Assembly: GCA_031216755.1 (NCBI GenBank)
Contig: JARUHG010000007.1
Coordinates: 62,001 to 126,000, forward strand
Reading direction: 5' to 3'
Source of the DNA: Lysobacter arvi
GTDB taxonomy: Bacteria; Pseudomonadota; Gammaproteobacteria; Xanthomonadales; Xanthomonadaceae
DNA: 64,000 bases
Translations under genes and position numbers: made by a program
The notes under the pieces: generated by a model
Database searches by the model: none
The model's input: only the letters and a program-made list of their open reading frames with translations
Told to the model about the DNA's origin: nothing
In this document: piece after piece, positions 28,690 through 38,481 of the stretch
How the letters are laid out: every line of letters starts with the position of its first letter
How positions within the stretch are numbered: position 1 is the stretch's first letter

Positions 28690-31600
28690 GTGAACAAGAT
28701 TTATCGTGTTGTGTGGAATGCCGAGCTCGGCCAGTGGGTGGTCGCGTCGGAAGTGGCGAAGGGCAAGAAGAAGAAGGCGAAGTCCGGCGCATCGATGGCG
28801 ATGCTGATGGTGCCGGCAGTGGCCGTAATGGGGTCGATCGGCTACGCGCCGCAGGCGCTGGCCTCAAGTGCCGACATCTACGGGTGCAATACCTCGGGCA
28901 CGGGACAAGGCTTCGTCAACTGGACGACGACAAACGGTCTCGTGACGTACGGCGGAACCGCCTGTGCGCCTGGTGCCCAGTTCAACTACATCGGTGGCGG
29001 CAATATCGAGGGTGAAGTCAACTGGGTTTCGAATGGAGGCGATCCGACGTACATGATCGTCAACAGCGGCAATGTGAACACGCCTGATGGTGTCGGCTCG
29101 CACTCGATCGCGCTGCGCGCACGCAACGGCATCTTCATGTACGGCCAGGTGGACATGGCCGGCAACAAGATCGTCAATATGGCCAAGGGCATCTCGGCCA
29201 ACGACGCGGTCAACGTCTCGCAGCTCACCGGCGTGACCAATGCGCTCGGCGGCGGCGCCGCTGTGAGCTCCACCGGCGCCGTGACTGCCCCGGCATACAC
29301 CATCAACGGCACCACGTATAACAACGTAGGTGCGGCGCTGACGGCGCTTTCCACCGCAACGTCCGGCGACGCGCTGAAATGGAGCACCAGCGCGGGTGCG
29401 TACGACGCCACGCACGGCGGCACCGCAAGCAAGATCATCAACGTGGCTGACGGCAACGTCGCCTCCGGTTCGAAGGAAGCCGTGAATGGCGGCCAGCTGT
29501 TCACCACCAACCAGAACGTCACCAATGTCACCAACACGGTGAACAACATCACCAACGGTGGCGGCATCAAGTATTTCCATGTCAATTCGACGCTGGCCGA
29601 CTCCGCGGCCGGCGGTGTGGATTCGACGGCCATCGGCCCGTCGGCCTCGGTCAACTCGGCTGCGGGCGGCGGTATCGCCCTGGGGCGCAGCGCCTCGGTC
29701 ACGGCCAAGGCCACTTACGGCGGCGTGGCGATCGCTTCGGGTGCCACGTCCGATGCGAACGACGCGCTCGCAATCGGCCGTGATTCGTCTGCCAGCGCCG
29801 TGGACGGCGTGGCTCTGGGTCATGCCTCCAAGGCCGACCGTGCTTCGGGCAGCGGTGGCAGCACCATGGGGGCGGTGTCCGTCGGCAGCGGCGGCACGGG
29901 CGTCGCGACGACGACGCGGCAGATCATCAGCGTGGCGCGCGGTACGCAGGACACCGACGCGGTGAACGTCAGCCAGCTCAAGGGCGTGACGACGGCGCTG
30001 GGCGGTGGCTCGACCGTCAACTCCGACGGCACCATCAAGGCCCCGGCGTACTCGATCCAGGGTTCGACGTACAACGACGTCGGCAGCGCGCTGAGCAAGC
30101 TGGACGGCGCAACGACGAAGAACGCCGGCGACATCACCACGCTGAACACCACCGTCAACAACATCACCAACGGCGGCGGCATCAAGTACTTCCATGTGAA
30201 GTCGACCGCGGCCGATTCGGTCGTCAGCGGCGACGGCGCCGTGGCGATCGGCGGTGGTTCCCGCGCGGACAGCACCGGCAGCATCGCCATCGGCGAAGGT
30301 GCGTTCGTCCCGGGCTCGGGCACGGGCGACGTGGCCATCGGCAAGGGCGCGAAGGCCGAGCTGTACACGACCAACTCGGTCGTGCTGGGTGCGGATTCCT
30401 ACAGCAACCGCAACAACACGGTTTCCATCGGCAAGACCGGCGGCGAGCGTCAGCTGATCAACCTGGCCAAGGGCACGGCCGACACCGACGCGGTCAACCT
30501 GTCGCAGCTGAAGGCGGCCGGCATGACCACCGACGCCACCGGCACCCCGACCAACGCGTTCGTGACCTACGACACCACCGCCAAGGACAAGATCACGCTG
30601 GGCGGCACCACGGGCACCACGATCACCAACGTCAAGGACGGTTCGGTTGCGTCCGGCTCGAAGGACGCGGTGAACGGCGGCCAGCTGTACACGGTCGACC
30701 AGAAGGCCACCGCGGCGCAGACGACGATCAACAACATCAACAACGGCGCGGGCATCAAGTACTTCCACGTCAACTCGACGGCGGCCGATTCGCAGGCCAC
30801 GGGCGGCGAATCCGTCGCCATCGGCGGCGGCGCGAAGGCCGTCGGCGCGGCCAGCATCGCGCTGGGCAACAACGCCCAGAACGTCACGGGCGCCAACAAC
30901 TCGGTGGCCATCGGCGGCGATTCGAAGTCGTCCGACAAGTCGGTAACGATCGGTAACGGTGCGGACACCTCGACGCAGGCGTGGAGCACGGCCGTCGGCA
31001 CCAACGCCAAGTCGACCGGCCAGTACGGCGTCGCGCTTGGCGCGGGTACCACGGCCAGCAGCGCGAACTCCGTCGCTCTGGGCACCAACTCGATCGCCGA
31101 CCGCGCCAATGCGGTCTCGGTGGGCACCTCGACCGCGCAGCGCCAGATCATGAACCTGGCCAAGGGCACGGCCGACACCGACGCGGTGAACGTCAGCCAG
31201 CTCAAGGGCGTGACGACCGCACTCGGCGGTGGCTCGGCGGTGAACGCCGACGGCACCGTCAAGGCCCCGGCGTACGACGTGGCCGGCACGACCTACAACA
31301 CTGTCGGCGGCGCGGTGGACGCGCTGGACGGCCGCATCGACAGCATCAACTCCGAACTTGCTCCGAAGCTGAAGTACGTCAAGTTCGGTCAGACCTCGGC
31401 GCTGGATGCCTCCGCCTCGGGCACCGACGCGGTCGCCATCGGCGGCTTCGCGCAGTCGATGGGCACCGGTGCGCTGGCCATTGGCGCCAACGCCCGTGCG
31501 ATGGCCGACAACGCCGTCGCCATCGGCGCAGGTTCCTCGACCTCGGCGGCGAACACCTTCGCGGTGGGCTCCTCGACCGTGAAGCGTCGCATCGTGAACC

Positions 31601-34600
31601 TGGCCGACGGTACCGGCGTCAGCGATGCGGTGACGGTAGGCCAGATGAACACCAAGATCGCCGAAGCCATCAACGGCACCACGCTCAAGAGCGGCGGCGT
31701 GCTGCGCGCTTCGACCCTGCTGGGTGCGACCTCCAGCCTCACGCCGGACAAGCTGATCGTCGCCGGTCCGAACGGTGGCACGACCACGCCGACCGACGCG
31801 ATCGGCGACAAGGCCATCGCCATGGGCCTGAATGCCCATGCCAACGCAGCCAACGCGGTTGCCGCGGGTCAGAACGTCAGCGTGCTCGGCGCCAACGGCG
31901 TGGCCGTCGGCCAGAACATCGCCGTGGGCGGCGTGTCCGCCGTGGCGATCGGTGCGACGGTGTCGTCGGTCTCCGACTACGCCACCGCGATCGGTTCGGA
32001 CGGTACGGAAGTGAACACCGGTGCGACGGGCGCCGTGGCCATCGGCCGCGCGGTCTCGGTCGGCGGTGAAGGCACGGTCGGCATCGGCTCGAACATCATC
32101 GCGTCCGCGAAGAACGCGATCGTCCTGGGTTCGGGCAGCTCCGACGACGGTCGCGACAACGTGGTCTCGGTCGGTTCGGCCGGCACGGTGTCGGGCACGT
32201 CGAACATCAAGCGTCAGATCACGAACGTCGCCAAGGGCACGCTCGACACCGACGCGGTCAACGTCTCGCAGCTGAAGGGCGCCGAAGCGGCGTTCGGCGG
32301 TGGCGCCGGCGTGAACGCCGACGGCACCATCAAGGCCCCGGCGTACTCGATCCAGGGGTCGACGTACAACGATGTCGGCAGCGCGCTGAGCAAGCTGGAC
32401 GGCGCGACGACGACCATCAACAACCTGGCCACGAACACCAACCGTTACTTCAAGGTCGCCGGCGGCGCCAACAACGGCACCGACGACGCCGTGACCGGTT
32501 CGGCGGGCAGCATCGCCGTGGGCCGCAACGCGAACGCAGGCTACAACACGGTCGCCATCGGCGACGGCGCCAAGGCCACCTACACCGACAACATGGCGGT
32601 GGGCACGGGCGCCAAGGCTTCCGGCGGCGCGTCGATCGCGGTCGGTACGCGCGCTTCGACCGCCGACACCGCCGGCTGGAACTTCCAGACCGCGCTGGGT
32701 GCGGAAGCCAAGGCCGAGCAGAACATGGCCACCGCCATCGGCGGTCGCGCCGATGCGAAGGCCGACAAGTCCGTTGCGCTCGGCGTGGACTCCGTGTCCG
32801 ATCGCGCCAACACCGTGTCGGTGGGTTCGTCGGCGGCGACGGGCGGCTTCACCCGCCAGATCGTCAACGTCGGCAAGGGCACGCAGGACACCGACGCGGT
32901 GAACGTCAGCCAGCTCAAGGGCGTGACGACGGCGCTGGGCGGCGGCTCTACCGTCAACTCCGACGGCACCATCAAGGCCCCGGCGTACTCGATCCAGGGT
33001 TCGACGTACAACGACGTCGGCAGCGCGCTGAGCAAGCTGGACGGCGCAACGACGAAGAACGCCGGCGACATCACCACGCTGAACACCACCGTCAACAACA
33101 TCACCAACGGCGGCGGCATCAAGTACTTCCACGCGAAGGACGGCTCGACGACGGCCGACTCGGCGGCCAATGCCGCCGGCTCCATCGCCATCGGCCCGAA
33201 TGCCAAGACGGACGCCGCGGCGACCAACAGCATCGCGATCGGTCTGGACGCGTCCACGGCCGCTGCCGCGGAGTACGGCGTGGCGCTGGGCGGTGCGGCG
33301 AAGGCCTCCGTTGCGCGTTCTGTCGCCCTGGGCGACGGCTCCGTCGCCGATCGTGCTTCCGGCACCGGCGGCAGCGGCTTTGGTGCGGTGTCGGTCGGTT
33401 CCAGCACCAGCACGCGCCAGATCATCAACGTGGCGCGCGGTACGCAGGACAACGATGCCGTTAACGTCAGCCAGCTCAAGGGCGTGACGACCGCCATCGG
33501 CGGCGGCGCGGCGGTCAACGCCGATGGCACGATCAAGGCACCGACGGTGACCGTGGGCGGCACGACGTACAGCAACCTCGCCTCGGCGATCGAAGCGGCC
33601 GGCAACAAGGCCAACAGCATCGACGCGCTGGCCTGGAACGCCACGACCGGCGCCTACGACGCCAAGCACGGCACGGCCACGACCAGCAAGATCACCAACG
33701 TCAAGGCGGGCACCGCCGACACCGACGCGGTGAACCTGGCGCAGCTGAAGGCCGCGGGCCTGTCGACCGATACCAGCGGCACCCCGACCAACGCCTTCGT
33801 GACCTACGACACGACGACGAAGGACAAGGTGACCCTGGGCGGCGCGTCCGGCACCACCCTCACCAACGTGAAGGACGGCGCCCTGACCGCCACGTCGAAG
33901 GACGCGGTGAACGGCGGCCAGCTGTACGCCGTGGACCAGAAGGCGGCGGCCGCGCAGACGACCATCAACAACATCACCAACGGCACCGCCGGTCTGGTGC
34001 AGCAGGCGGCGGCCGGTGCGGACATCACCGTGGCCAAGGCGAAGGACGGCGCGGCCGTCGACTTCACCGGTACGGCGGGCACCCGCAAGCTGAAGGGCGT
34101 GTCGGTGGGCACGGCCGACACCGACGGCGTGAACGTCAGCCAGCTCAAGGGCATCACCGATGCGCTGGGCGGCGGTGCGGCGGTCGCTGAGGACGGTTCG
34201 ATCACCAAGCCGACCTACAAGGTCGATGGCAAGGATGCGGTTGGCGTCGACGGCGCGATCAGCGCCCTGGACAGCCGCGTCGACACGTTCTCGGAACTGC
34301 AGGAGAAGGTGAAGTACATCAAGTTCGGTTACACCACCGCGCTTGACGCCTCGGCTTCGGGCACCGACGCGGTCGCCATCGGCGGCTTCGCACAGGCCCT
34401 GGGCACCGGCGCGCTCGCCATCGGCGCCAACGCCCGTGCGATGGCCGACAACGCCGTCGCCATCGGCGCGGGTTCGTCGACCACGGCCGCGAACACCTTC
34501 GCGGTGGGCTCCTCGACGCTGAAGCGTCGCGTCGTCAACGTCGCCGATGCGGTGAACGTGACCGATGCGGTCACCCTGGGCCAGATGAACACCAAGATCG

Positions 34601-37521
34601 CCGAAGCCATCAACGGCACCACGCTCAAGAGCGGCGGCGTGCTGCGCGCTTCGACCCTGCTGGGTGCGACCTCCAGCCTCACGCCGGACAAGCTGATCGT
34701 GGCCGGTCCGAACGGTGGCTCGACCACGCCGACCGACGCGATCGGCGACAAGGCCATCGCCATCGGCCTGAACTCGCACGCCAATGCGAACAACGCAGTG
34801 GCGGCCGGTCAGAACGTCAGCGTGCTGGGCGCCAACGGCGTCGGCGTCGGCCAGAACATCGCCGTGGGTGGCGTGTCCGCCGTGGCGGTCGGTGCGACGG
34901 TGTCGTCGGTCTCCGACTACGCCACCGCGATCGGTTCGGACGGTACGGAAGTGAACACCGGTGCGACGGGCGCCGTGGCCATCGGCCGCGCGGTCTCGGT
35001 CGGCGGTGCGGGCACGGTGGGCATCGGTTCGAGCATCGTGGCCACGGGCAAGGACGCGATCGTCCTGGGTTCGAGCAGCTCCGACGACGGTCGCGACAAC
35101 GTGGTCTCGGTCGGTTCGGCCGGCAAGCTGTCCGGCACGAGCACCATCACCCGCCAGATCGTCAACGTGAAGGCCGGTACGCTCGATACCGACGCGGTGA
35201 ACGTGAGCCAGCTCAAGGGCGTCACGGCGGTCATCGGCGGCGGCACGGCCGTGGCGGCGGACGGCACCATCACCAAGCCGCAGTTCGACATCGGCGGCAC
35301 CAAGTACGACACGGTGGCCGGTGCGCTGGAAGCGGTCGAATCGCTCGCCGGCAGCGGCAGCGCGCTGGGCGTGGTGTACGACGGCGCCACCAAGGACAAG
35401 GTGACCCTGGCCGGTGCCAGCGGTACCACGCTCGCCAACGTGAAGGCCGGTACGGCCAACACCGACGCAGTGAACGTCGGCCAGCTCAAGAGCGTGGAAT
35501 CCGCGCTCGGCGGCGGCGCCCAGGTGAACAGCGACGGCACCCTCAAGGCGCCGACGTACACCGTGCAGGGCACCACGGCCAACGACGTCGGCACGGCGTT
35601 GGGCACTCTCGACGGTGCGATCACCAAGAACGCCGGCGACATCACCACGCTCAACACCACGGTGAACAACATCACCACGGGCAAGGCGGGTCTGGTCCAG
35701 CAGGCGGCCGCGGGCGCGAAGCTCACGGTCGGCAAGGACACGGATGGTGCGCAGGTGGACTTCGCCGGCACGGCCGGTACGCGTCAGCTGATCAACGTCG
35801 CGGCCGGCGCCGTGTCCGAGACCAGCCACGACGCCATCAACGGCTCGCAGCTGTACGCGGTCTCCAAGAGCGTCGCCAGCGCCATGGGCGGTAGCAGCTC
35901 GGTCAATGCCGACGGCACCGTCAAGGCGCCGAGCTACAGCATCGGCGGCAACACCTACAACAACGTGGGCGATGCGCTGACCGCGATCGACGCCAAGGCC
36001 GGCTCGGGCAATGCGCTGGGCGTGGTGTACGACGACACGGCCAAGGGCACCATCACGCTCGCCGGCGCCAGCGGCACGGCCATCGACAACGTCAAGGCCG
36101 GTACGACGGACGAGCAGGCGGTGAACGTCTCGCAGCTGAAGGGCATCGCCGATGCCATCGGCGGCGGCGCGAAGATCGACCCGACCACCGGCGCGATCGT
36201 GGCTCCGTCCTTCGACGTGACCAAGGCCGACGGCAGCAAGGAAACCGTCGACAACGTGGGCGATGCGATCAGCACGATGGACGACACCATCGCCGGCCTG
36301 GGCGGCGACGTCACCAACATCAGCAACACGGTGAACACGCTGTCCACCGACGCGCTGAAGTGGGACGCCACTGCCGGTGCGTACAGCGCCGCGCACGGGG
36401 ACGAGACCGAAAGCCGCATCACCAACGTCGCCGACGCCGTCAACGCGAAGGACGCCGTCAACAAGGGTCAGCTCGACAAGGCCCTGGCCGACGTCGCCAC
36501 CGGCAGCAACCCGCTGGCGGTGACCTACGACAGCAGCGAGAAGACCTCGCTGACGCTGGGCGGTGCGGACGCGACCAAGCCGGTGCAGCTGAAGAACGTG
36601 GCCGATGCGGTGGACGACACCGACGCGGTCAACCTGCGCCAGCTGAAGGATGCGGGCCTGGTCGACGGTAGCGGTTCCACGCTCGACGCGGTCGTGTACG
36701 ACGCCAACAGCGCGAAGGCATCCGTCACCTTCGGCGGTGCCAATGGCACGATCCTCAACAACGTGGCCGATGGCCTGATCACCCGCGACAGCCGCCAGGC
36801 CGTCAACGGTGGCCAGATCTACCAGCTCAAGGAGCAGTTGAACCAGCAGATCACCAACCTCGACGGTCGCGTGACGAACCTGGAAAACAACGGCACCGGC
36901 GGCAGCGCCCCGTACATCGCGGCCAACCCGGCTTCCGGCGACGCCAAGACGCCGGCGCAGATCGGCGAGAACGCGGGCGTGGCGGTGGGTTACGACACGC
37001 AGGTGAAGGCGGGCGATTCGGCCGCCATCGGCAACGGCGCGAGCGTGACCGAGGCGGGCACCAACTCGGTGGCCCTGGGCAGCGGCTCGGTGGCCGACAC
37101 GGCCAACACCGTGTCCATCGGTTCGGAAGGCCACGAGCGCACCATCAGCCACGTCGCCCGCGGCAATGCCGACAGCGACGTCGCCACGATGGGCCAGATG
37201 CGCGAGACGTTGCAGTCGGCCAACGACTACACCGACCAGCGCCTCAACGACGTGTGGAGCGATCTCGGCGACGAGATCAACCAGGTCAACCGTCAGGCCA
37301 ATCGCGGTATCGCGGCGGCTTCGGCGCTGATCAACGTCACGCCGTACGTCCCGGGTCACACCACGGTCAACGCCGGTGCGGCGAGCTACCGCGGCGAGAC
37401 GGCGCTGGGCATCGGTGTGTCGCGCTGGAGCGAGAACGGCCGACTGAACCTCAACGCGGGCGTGTCCGCGGCGAAGGACGACCAGCCGGTGTTCCGCGTC
37501 GGTATCGGCTACGTCTTCTGA
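28690..37521 (+). CDS. Trimeric autotransporter adhesin C (largest, YadA-like)
   Basis: At 2943 residues, the longest gene in the window. It starts with GTG, five bases after AGGTGAT. The ESPR (MNKIYRVVWNAELGQWVVAS) and the tip domain with C66 and C92 are nearly identical to adhesin B through about residue 278. After that it changes to A-like sequence (NGGGIKYFHVNSTLADS), so it is a mosaic. The passenger is dominated by YadA-head repeats (NSVALGTNSIADRANAVSVG) and necks (TDAVNVSQLKG). A large head block occurs twice, 980 residues apart (31381 and 34321). The anchor begins near RQANRGIAAASALINVTPY and ends FRVGIGYVF. A TpgA-like lipoprotein gene follows after 74 bases. Expected product: a very long trimeric surface fibre. 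Confidence 0.93.
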   Translation: MNKIYRVVWNAELGQWVVASEVAKGKKKKAKSGASMAMLMVPAVAVMGSIGYAPQALASSADIYGCNTSGTGQGFVNWTTTNGLVTYGGTACAPGAQFNYIGGGNIEGEVNWVSNGGDPTYMIVNSGNVNTPDGVGSHSIALRARNGIFMYGQVDMAGNKIVNMAKGISANDAVNVSQLTGVTNALGGGAAVSSTGAVTAPAYTINGTTYNNVGAALTALSTATSGDALKWSTSAGAYDATHGGTASKIINVADGNVASGSKEAVNGGQLFTTNQNVTNVTNTVNNITNGGGIKYFHVNSTLADSAAGGVDSTAIGPSASVNSAAGGGIALGRSASVTAKATYGGVAIASGATSDANDALAIGRDSSASAVDGVALGHASKADRASGSGGSTMGAVSVGSGGTGVATTTRQIISVARGTQDTDAVNVSQLKGVTTALGGGSTVNSDGTIKAPAYSIQGSTYNDVGSALSKLDGATTKNAGDITTLNTTVNNITNGGGIKYFHVKSTAADSVVSGDGAVAIGGGSRADSTGSIAIGEGAFVPGSGTGDVAIGKGAKAELYTTNSVVLGADSYSNRNNTVSIGKTGGERQLINLAKGTADTDAVNLSQLKAAGMTTDATGTPTNAFVTYDTTAKDKITLGGTTGTTITNVKDGSVASGSKDAVNGGQLYTVDQKATAAQTTINNINNGAGIKYFHVNSTAADSQATGGESVAIGGGAKAVGAASIALGNNAQNVTGANNSVAIGGDSKSSDKSVTIGNGADTSTQAWSTAVGTNAKSTGQYGVALGAGTTASSANSVALGTNSIADRANAVSVGTSTAQRQIMNLAKGTADTDAVNVSQLKGVTTALGGGSAVNADGTVKAPAYDVAGTTYNTVGGAVDALDGRIDSINSELAPKLKYVKFGQTSALDASASGTDAVAIGGFAQSMGTGALAIGANARAMADNAVAIGAGSSTSAANTFAVGSSTVKRRIVNLADGTGVSDAVTVGQMNTKIAEAINGTTLKSGGVLRASTLLGATSSLTPDKLIVAGPNGGTTTPTDAIGDKAIAMGLNAHANAANAVAAGQNVSVLGANGVAVGQNIAVGGVSAVAIGATVSSVSDYATAIGSDGTEVNTGATGAVAIGRAVSVGGEGTVGIGSNIIASAKNAIVLGSGSSDDGRDNVVSVGSAGTVSGTSNIKRQITNVAKGTLDTDAVNVSQLKGAEAAFGGGAGVNADGTIKAPAYSIQGSTYNDVGSALSKLDGATTTINNLATNTNRYFKVAGGANNGTDDAVTGSAGSIAVGRNANAGYNTVAIGDGAKATYTDNMAVGTGAKASGGASIAVGTRASTADTAGWNFQTALGAEAKAEQNMATAIGGRADAKADKSVALGVDSVSDRANTVSVGSSAATGGFTRQIVNVGKGTQDTDAVNVSQLKGVTTALGGGSTVNSDGTIKAPAYSIQGSTYNDVGSALSKLDGATTKNAGDITTLNTTVNNITNGGGIKYFHAKDGSTTADSAANAAGSIAIGPNAKTDAAATNSIAIGLDASTAAAAEYGVALGGAAKASVARSVALGDGSVADRASGTGGSGFGAVSVGSSTSTRQIINVARGTQDNDAVNVSQLKGVTTAIGGGAAVNADGTIKAPTVTVGGTTYSNLASAIEAAGNKANSIDALAWNATTGAYDAKHGTATTSKITNVKAGTADTDAVNLAQLKAAGLSTDTSGTPTNAFVTYDTTTKDKVTLGGASGTTLTNVKDGALTATSKDAVNGGQLYAVDQKAAAAQTTINNITNGTAGLVQQAAAGADITVAKAKDGAAVDFTGTAGTRKLKGVSVGTADTDGVNVSQLKGITDALGGGAAVAEDGSITKPTYKVDGKDAVGVDGAISALDSRVDTFSELQEKVKYIKFGYTTALDASASGTDAVAIGGFAQALGTGALAIGANARAMADNAVAIGAGSSTTAANTFAVGSSTLKRRVVNVADAVNVTDAVTLGQMNTKIAEAINGTTLKSGGVLRASTLLGATSSLTPDKLIVAGPNGGSTTPTDAIGDKAIAIGLNSHANANNAVAAGQNVSVLGANGVGVGQNIAVGGVSAVAVGATVSSVSDYATAIGSDGTEVNTGATGAVAIGRAVSVGGAGTVGIGSSIVATGKDAIVLGSSSSDDGRDNVVSVGSAGKLSGTSTITRQIVNVKAGTLDTDAVNVSQLKGVTAVIGGGTAVAADGTITKPQFDIGGTKYDTVAGALEAVESLAGSGSALGVVYDGATKDKVTLAGASGTTLANVKAGTANTDAVNVGQLKSVESALGGGAQVNSDGTLKAPTYTVQGTTANDVGTALGTLDGAITKNAGDITTLNTTVNNITTGKAGLVQQAAAGAKLTVGKDTDGAQVDFAGTAGTRQLINVAAGAVSETSHDAINGSQLYAVSKSVASAMGGSSSVNADGTVKAPSYSIGGNTYNNVGDALTAIDAKAGSGNALGVVYDDTAKGTITLAGASGTAIDNVKAGTTDEQAVNVSQLKGIADAIGGGAKIDPTTGAIVAPSFDVTKADGSKETVDNVGDAISTMDDTIAGLGGDVTNISNTVNTLSTDALKWDATAGAYSAAHGDETESRITNVADAVNAKDAVNKGQLDKALADVATGSNPLAVTYDSSEKTSLTLGGADATKPVQLKNVADAVDDTDAVNLRQLKDAGLVDGSGSTLDAVVYDANSAKASVTFGGANGTILNNVADGLITRDSRQAVNGGQIYQLKEQLNQQITNLDGRVTNLENNGTGGSAPYIAANPASGDAKTPAQIGENAGVAVGYDTQVKAGDSAAIGNGASVTEAGTNSVALGSGSVADTANTVSIGSEGHERTISHVARGNADSDVATMGQMRETLQSANDYTDQRLNDVWSDLGDEINQVNRQANRGIAAASALINVTPYVPGHTTVNAGAASYRGETALGIGVSRWSENGRLNLNAGVSAAKDDQPVFRVGIGYVF
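31381..35150 (+). repeat. Duplicated head block in adhesin C
   Basis: About 820 bases from 31381 recur almost unchanged from 34321, an offset of 2940 bp (980 residues). The block encodes head repeats (SGTDAVAIGGFAQ), a neck, SGGVLRASTLLGATSSLTPD and a second head ending SSDDGRDNVVSVGSAG. Other shared stretches (29962 and 32899, KGVTTALGGGSTVNSDGTIK) have almost the same offset. This points to duplication of one long unit. Confidence 0.85.
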
Positions 37522-37595
37522 TCAGCCGAAGCACGGCACGGCGGAGCGTTCGCGCTCCGCCGGCGCCGTCGAACGAACCGACAGGAATGAACGTC

Positions 37596-38420
37596 ATGTA
37601 CACACTCAAACGATGGTCGGGGTTCGCCCTGGCCCTGACCGCCGCCGCGCTGCTCGGCGCGTGCGGCACCACCCACCTCAGCCAGATCCGCGACGGTCAG
37701 ACCGAGCAGCCGGTGTGGCCGACGGTCGAACAGGCGCATCCGCTCATCCCGTCCACGGTGCATCCGGACGTGGAGGCGCTGCGCAAGATCGCCATCGGCA
37801 TGCCCAAGCTCGAGGTCTACCGCCTGATCGGGCATCCGATGTACCGCGAGGGCATCGCCGGCGTGCACGAATGGGACTACGTCTTCAAGTTCCAGGGCGA
37901 AGACGGGCAGGAGACCACCTGCCAGTACAAGCTCCTGTTCGATGATGCGATGTTGGCGCGCCAGGCCTTCTGGAATCCGGCCGGTTGTGCGCGATTCGTC
38001 GGGGCGACCACGCCGGAAGTCGCGGCACCCGCGGCGGAACCGCACGTGGCCGCCGCGGACGATCTGTCGGCGGACGTGCTGTTCGATTTCGACAGCGCCA
38101 CGCTCTCGGCCGACGCGCCGGAGGCGATTTCCTCGAAGGTCGCGCAGATGCTCGCGCGCGTGCAGAACGTGGAGCGCCTGCAGGTCATCGGTTACACCGA
38201 TCGCCTGGGCGATGCGGCGTACAACCTGGCGTTGTCGCGTCGTCGTGCCGAGGCGGTGCGGCAGTACCTGGTCTCGCAGGGCGTGCCGGCCGAAGCGATC
38301 CACGTCGAAGGACGCGGCGCCACGGAGCCGGTCGTCGAATGTCCCGGTGCGAACAGCGCCGCGACCAAGGCGTGCCTGAAGCCCAATCGCCGCGTGCGCA
38401 TGGAACTGATCGCCCGGTAA
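37596..38420 (+). CDS. TpgA-like lipoprotein paired with adhesin C
   Basis: A 274-residue lipoprotein, third paralog of the family. The ATG at 37596 is preferred over 37587. It leaves a proper gap after AGGA at 37583-37586 and puts the lipidated cysteine (LLGAC) at position 23, as in both paralogs. The BamE-like part contains KLEVYRLIGHPMYREGIAG and VHEWDYVFKF. The OmpA-type domain contains SADVLFDFDSATLSADAP and GYTDRLGDAAYNLALSRRRA. It lies 74 bases after adhesin C and is followed by a strong terminator. It probably tethers the adhesin anchor to peptidoglycan, by analogy with TpgA. Confidence 0.9.
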   Translation: MYTLKRWSGFALALTAAALLGACGTTHLSQIRDGQTEQPVWPTVEQAHPLIPSTVHPDVEALRKIAIGMPKLEVYRLIGHPMYREGIAGVHEWDYVFKFQGEDGQETTCQYKLLFDDAMLARQAFWNPAGCARFVGATTPEVAAPAAEPHVAAADDLSADVLFDFDSATLSADAPEAISSKVAQMLARVQNVERLQVIGYTDRLGDAAYNLALSRRRAEAVRQYLVSQGVPAEAIHVEGRGATEPVVECPGANSAATKACLKPNRRVRMELIAR

Positions 38421-38452
38421 GTTTTGTCCAGCTCTGGTTGAATGGCCTGGAC

Positions 38453-38481
38453 AGCCCGCCTCTTCGGAGGCGGGCTTTTTT
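38453..38481 (+). terminator. Rho-independent terminator after the C unit
   Basis: The 10-bp stem AGCCCGCCTC pairs with GAGGCGGGCT around a TTCG tetraloop and is followed by a short T run (TTTTTTA). It closes the adhesin C-lipoprotein unit. Confidence 0.93.

Noticed and set aside
28864-37359. Open frame of about 2800 codons antisense to adhesin C
   Set aside because: Same cause as for adhesin A. Similar long antisense frames exist against B and D; none has recognisable domains or an SD.
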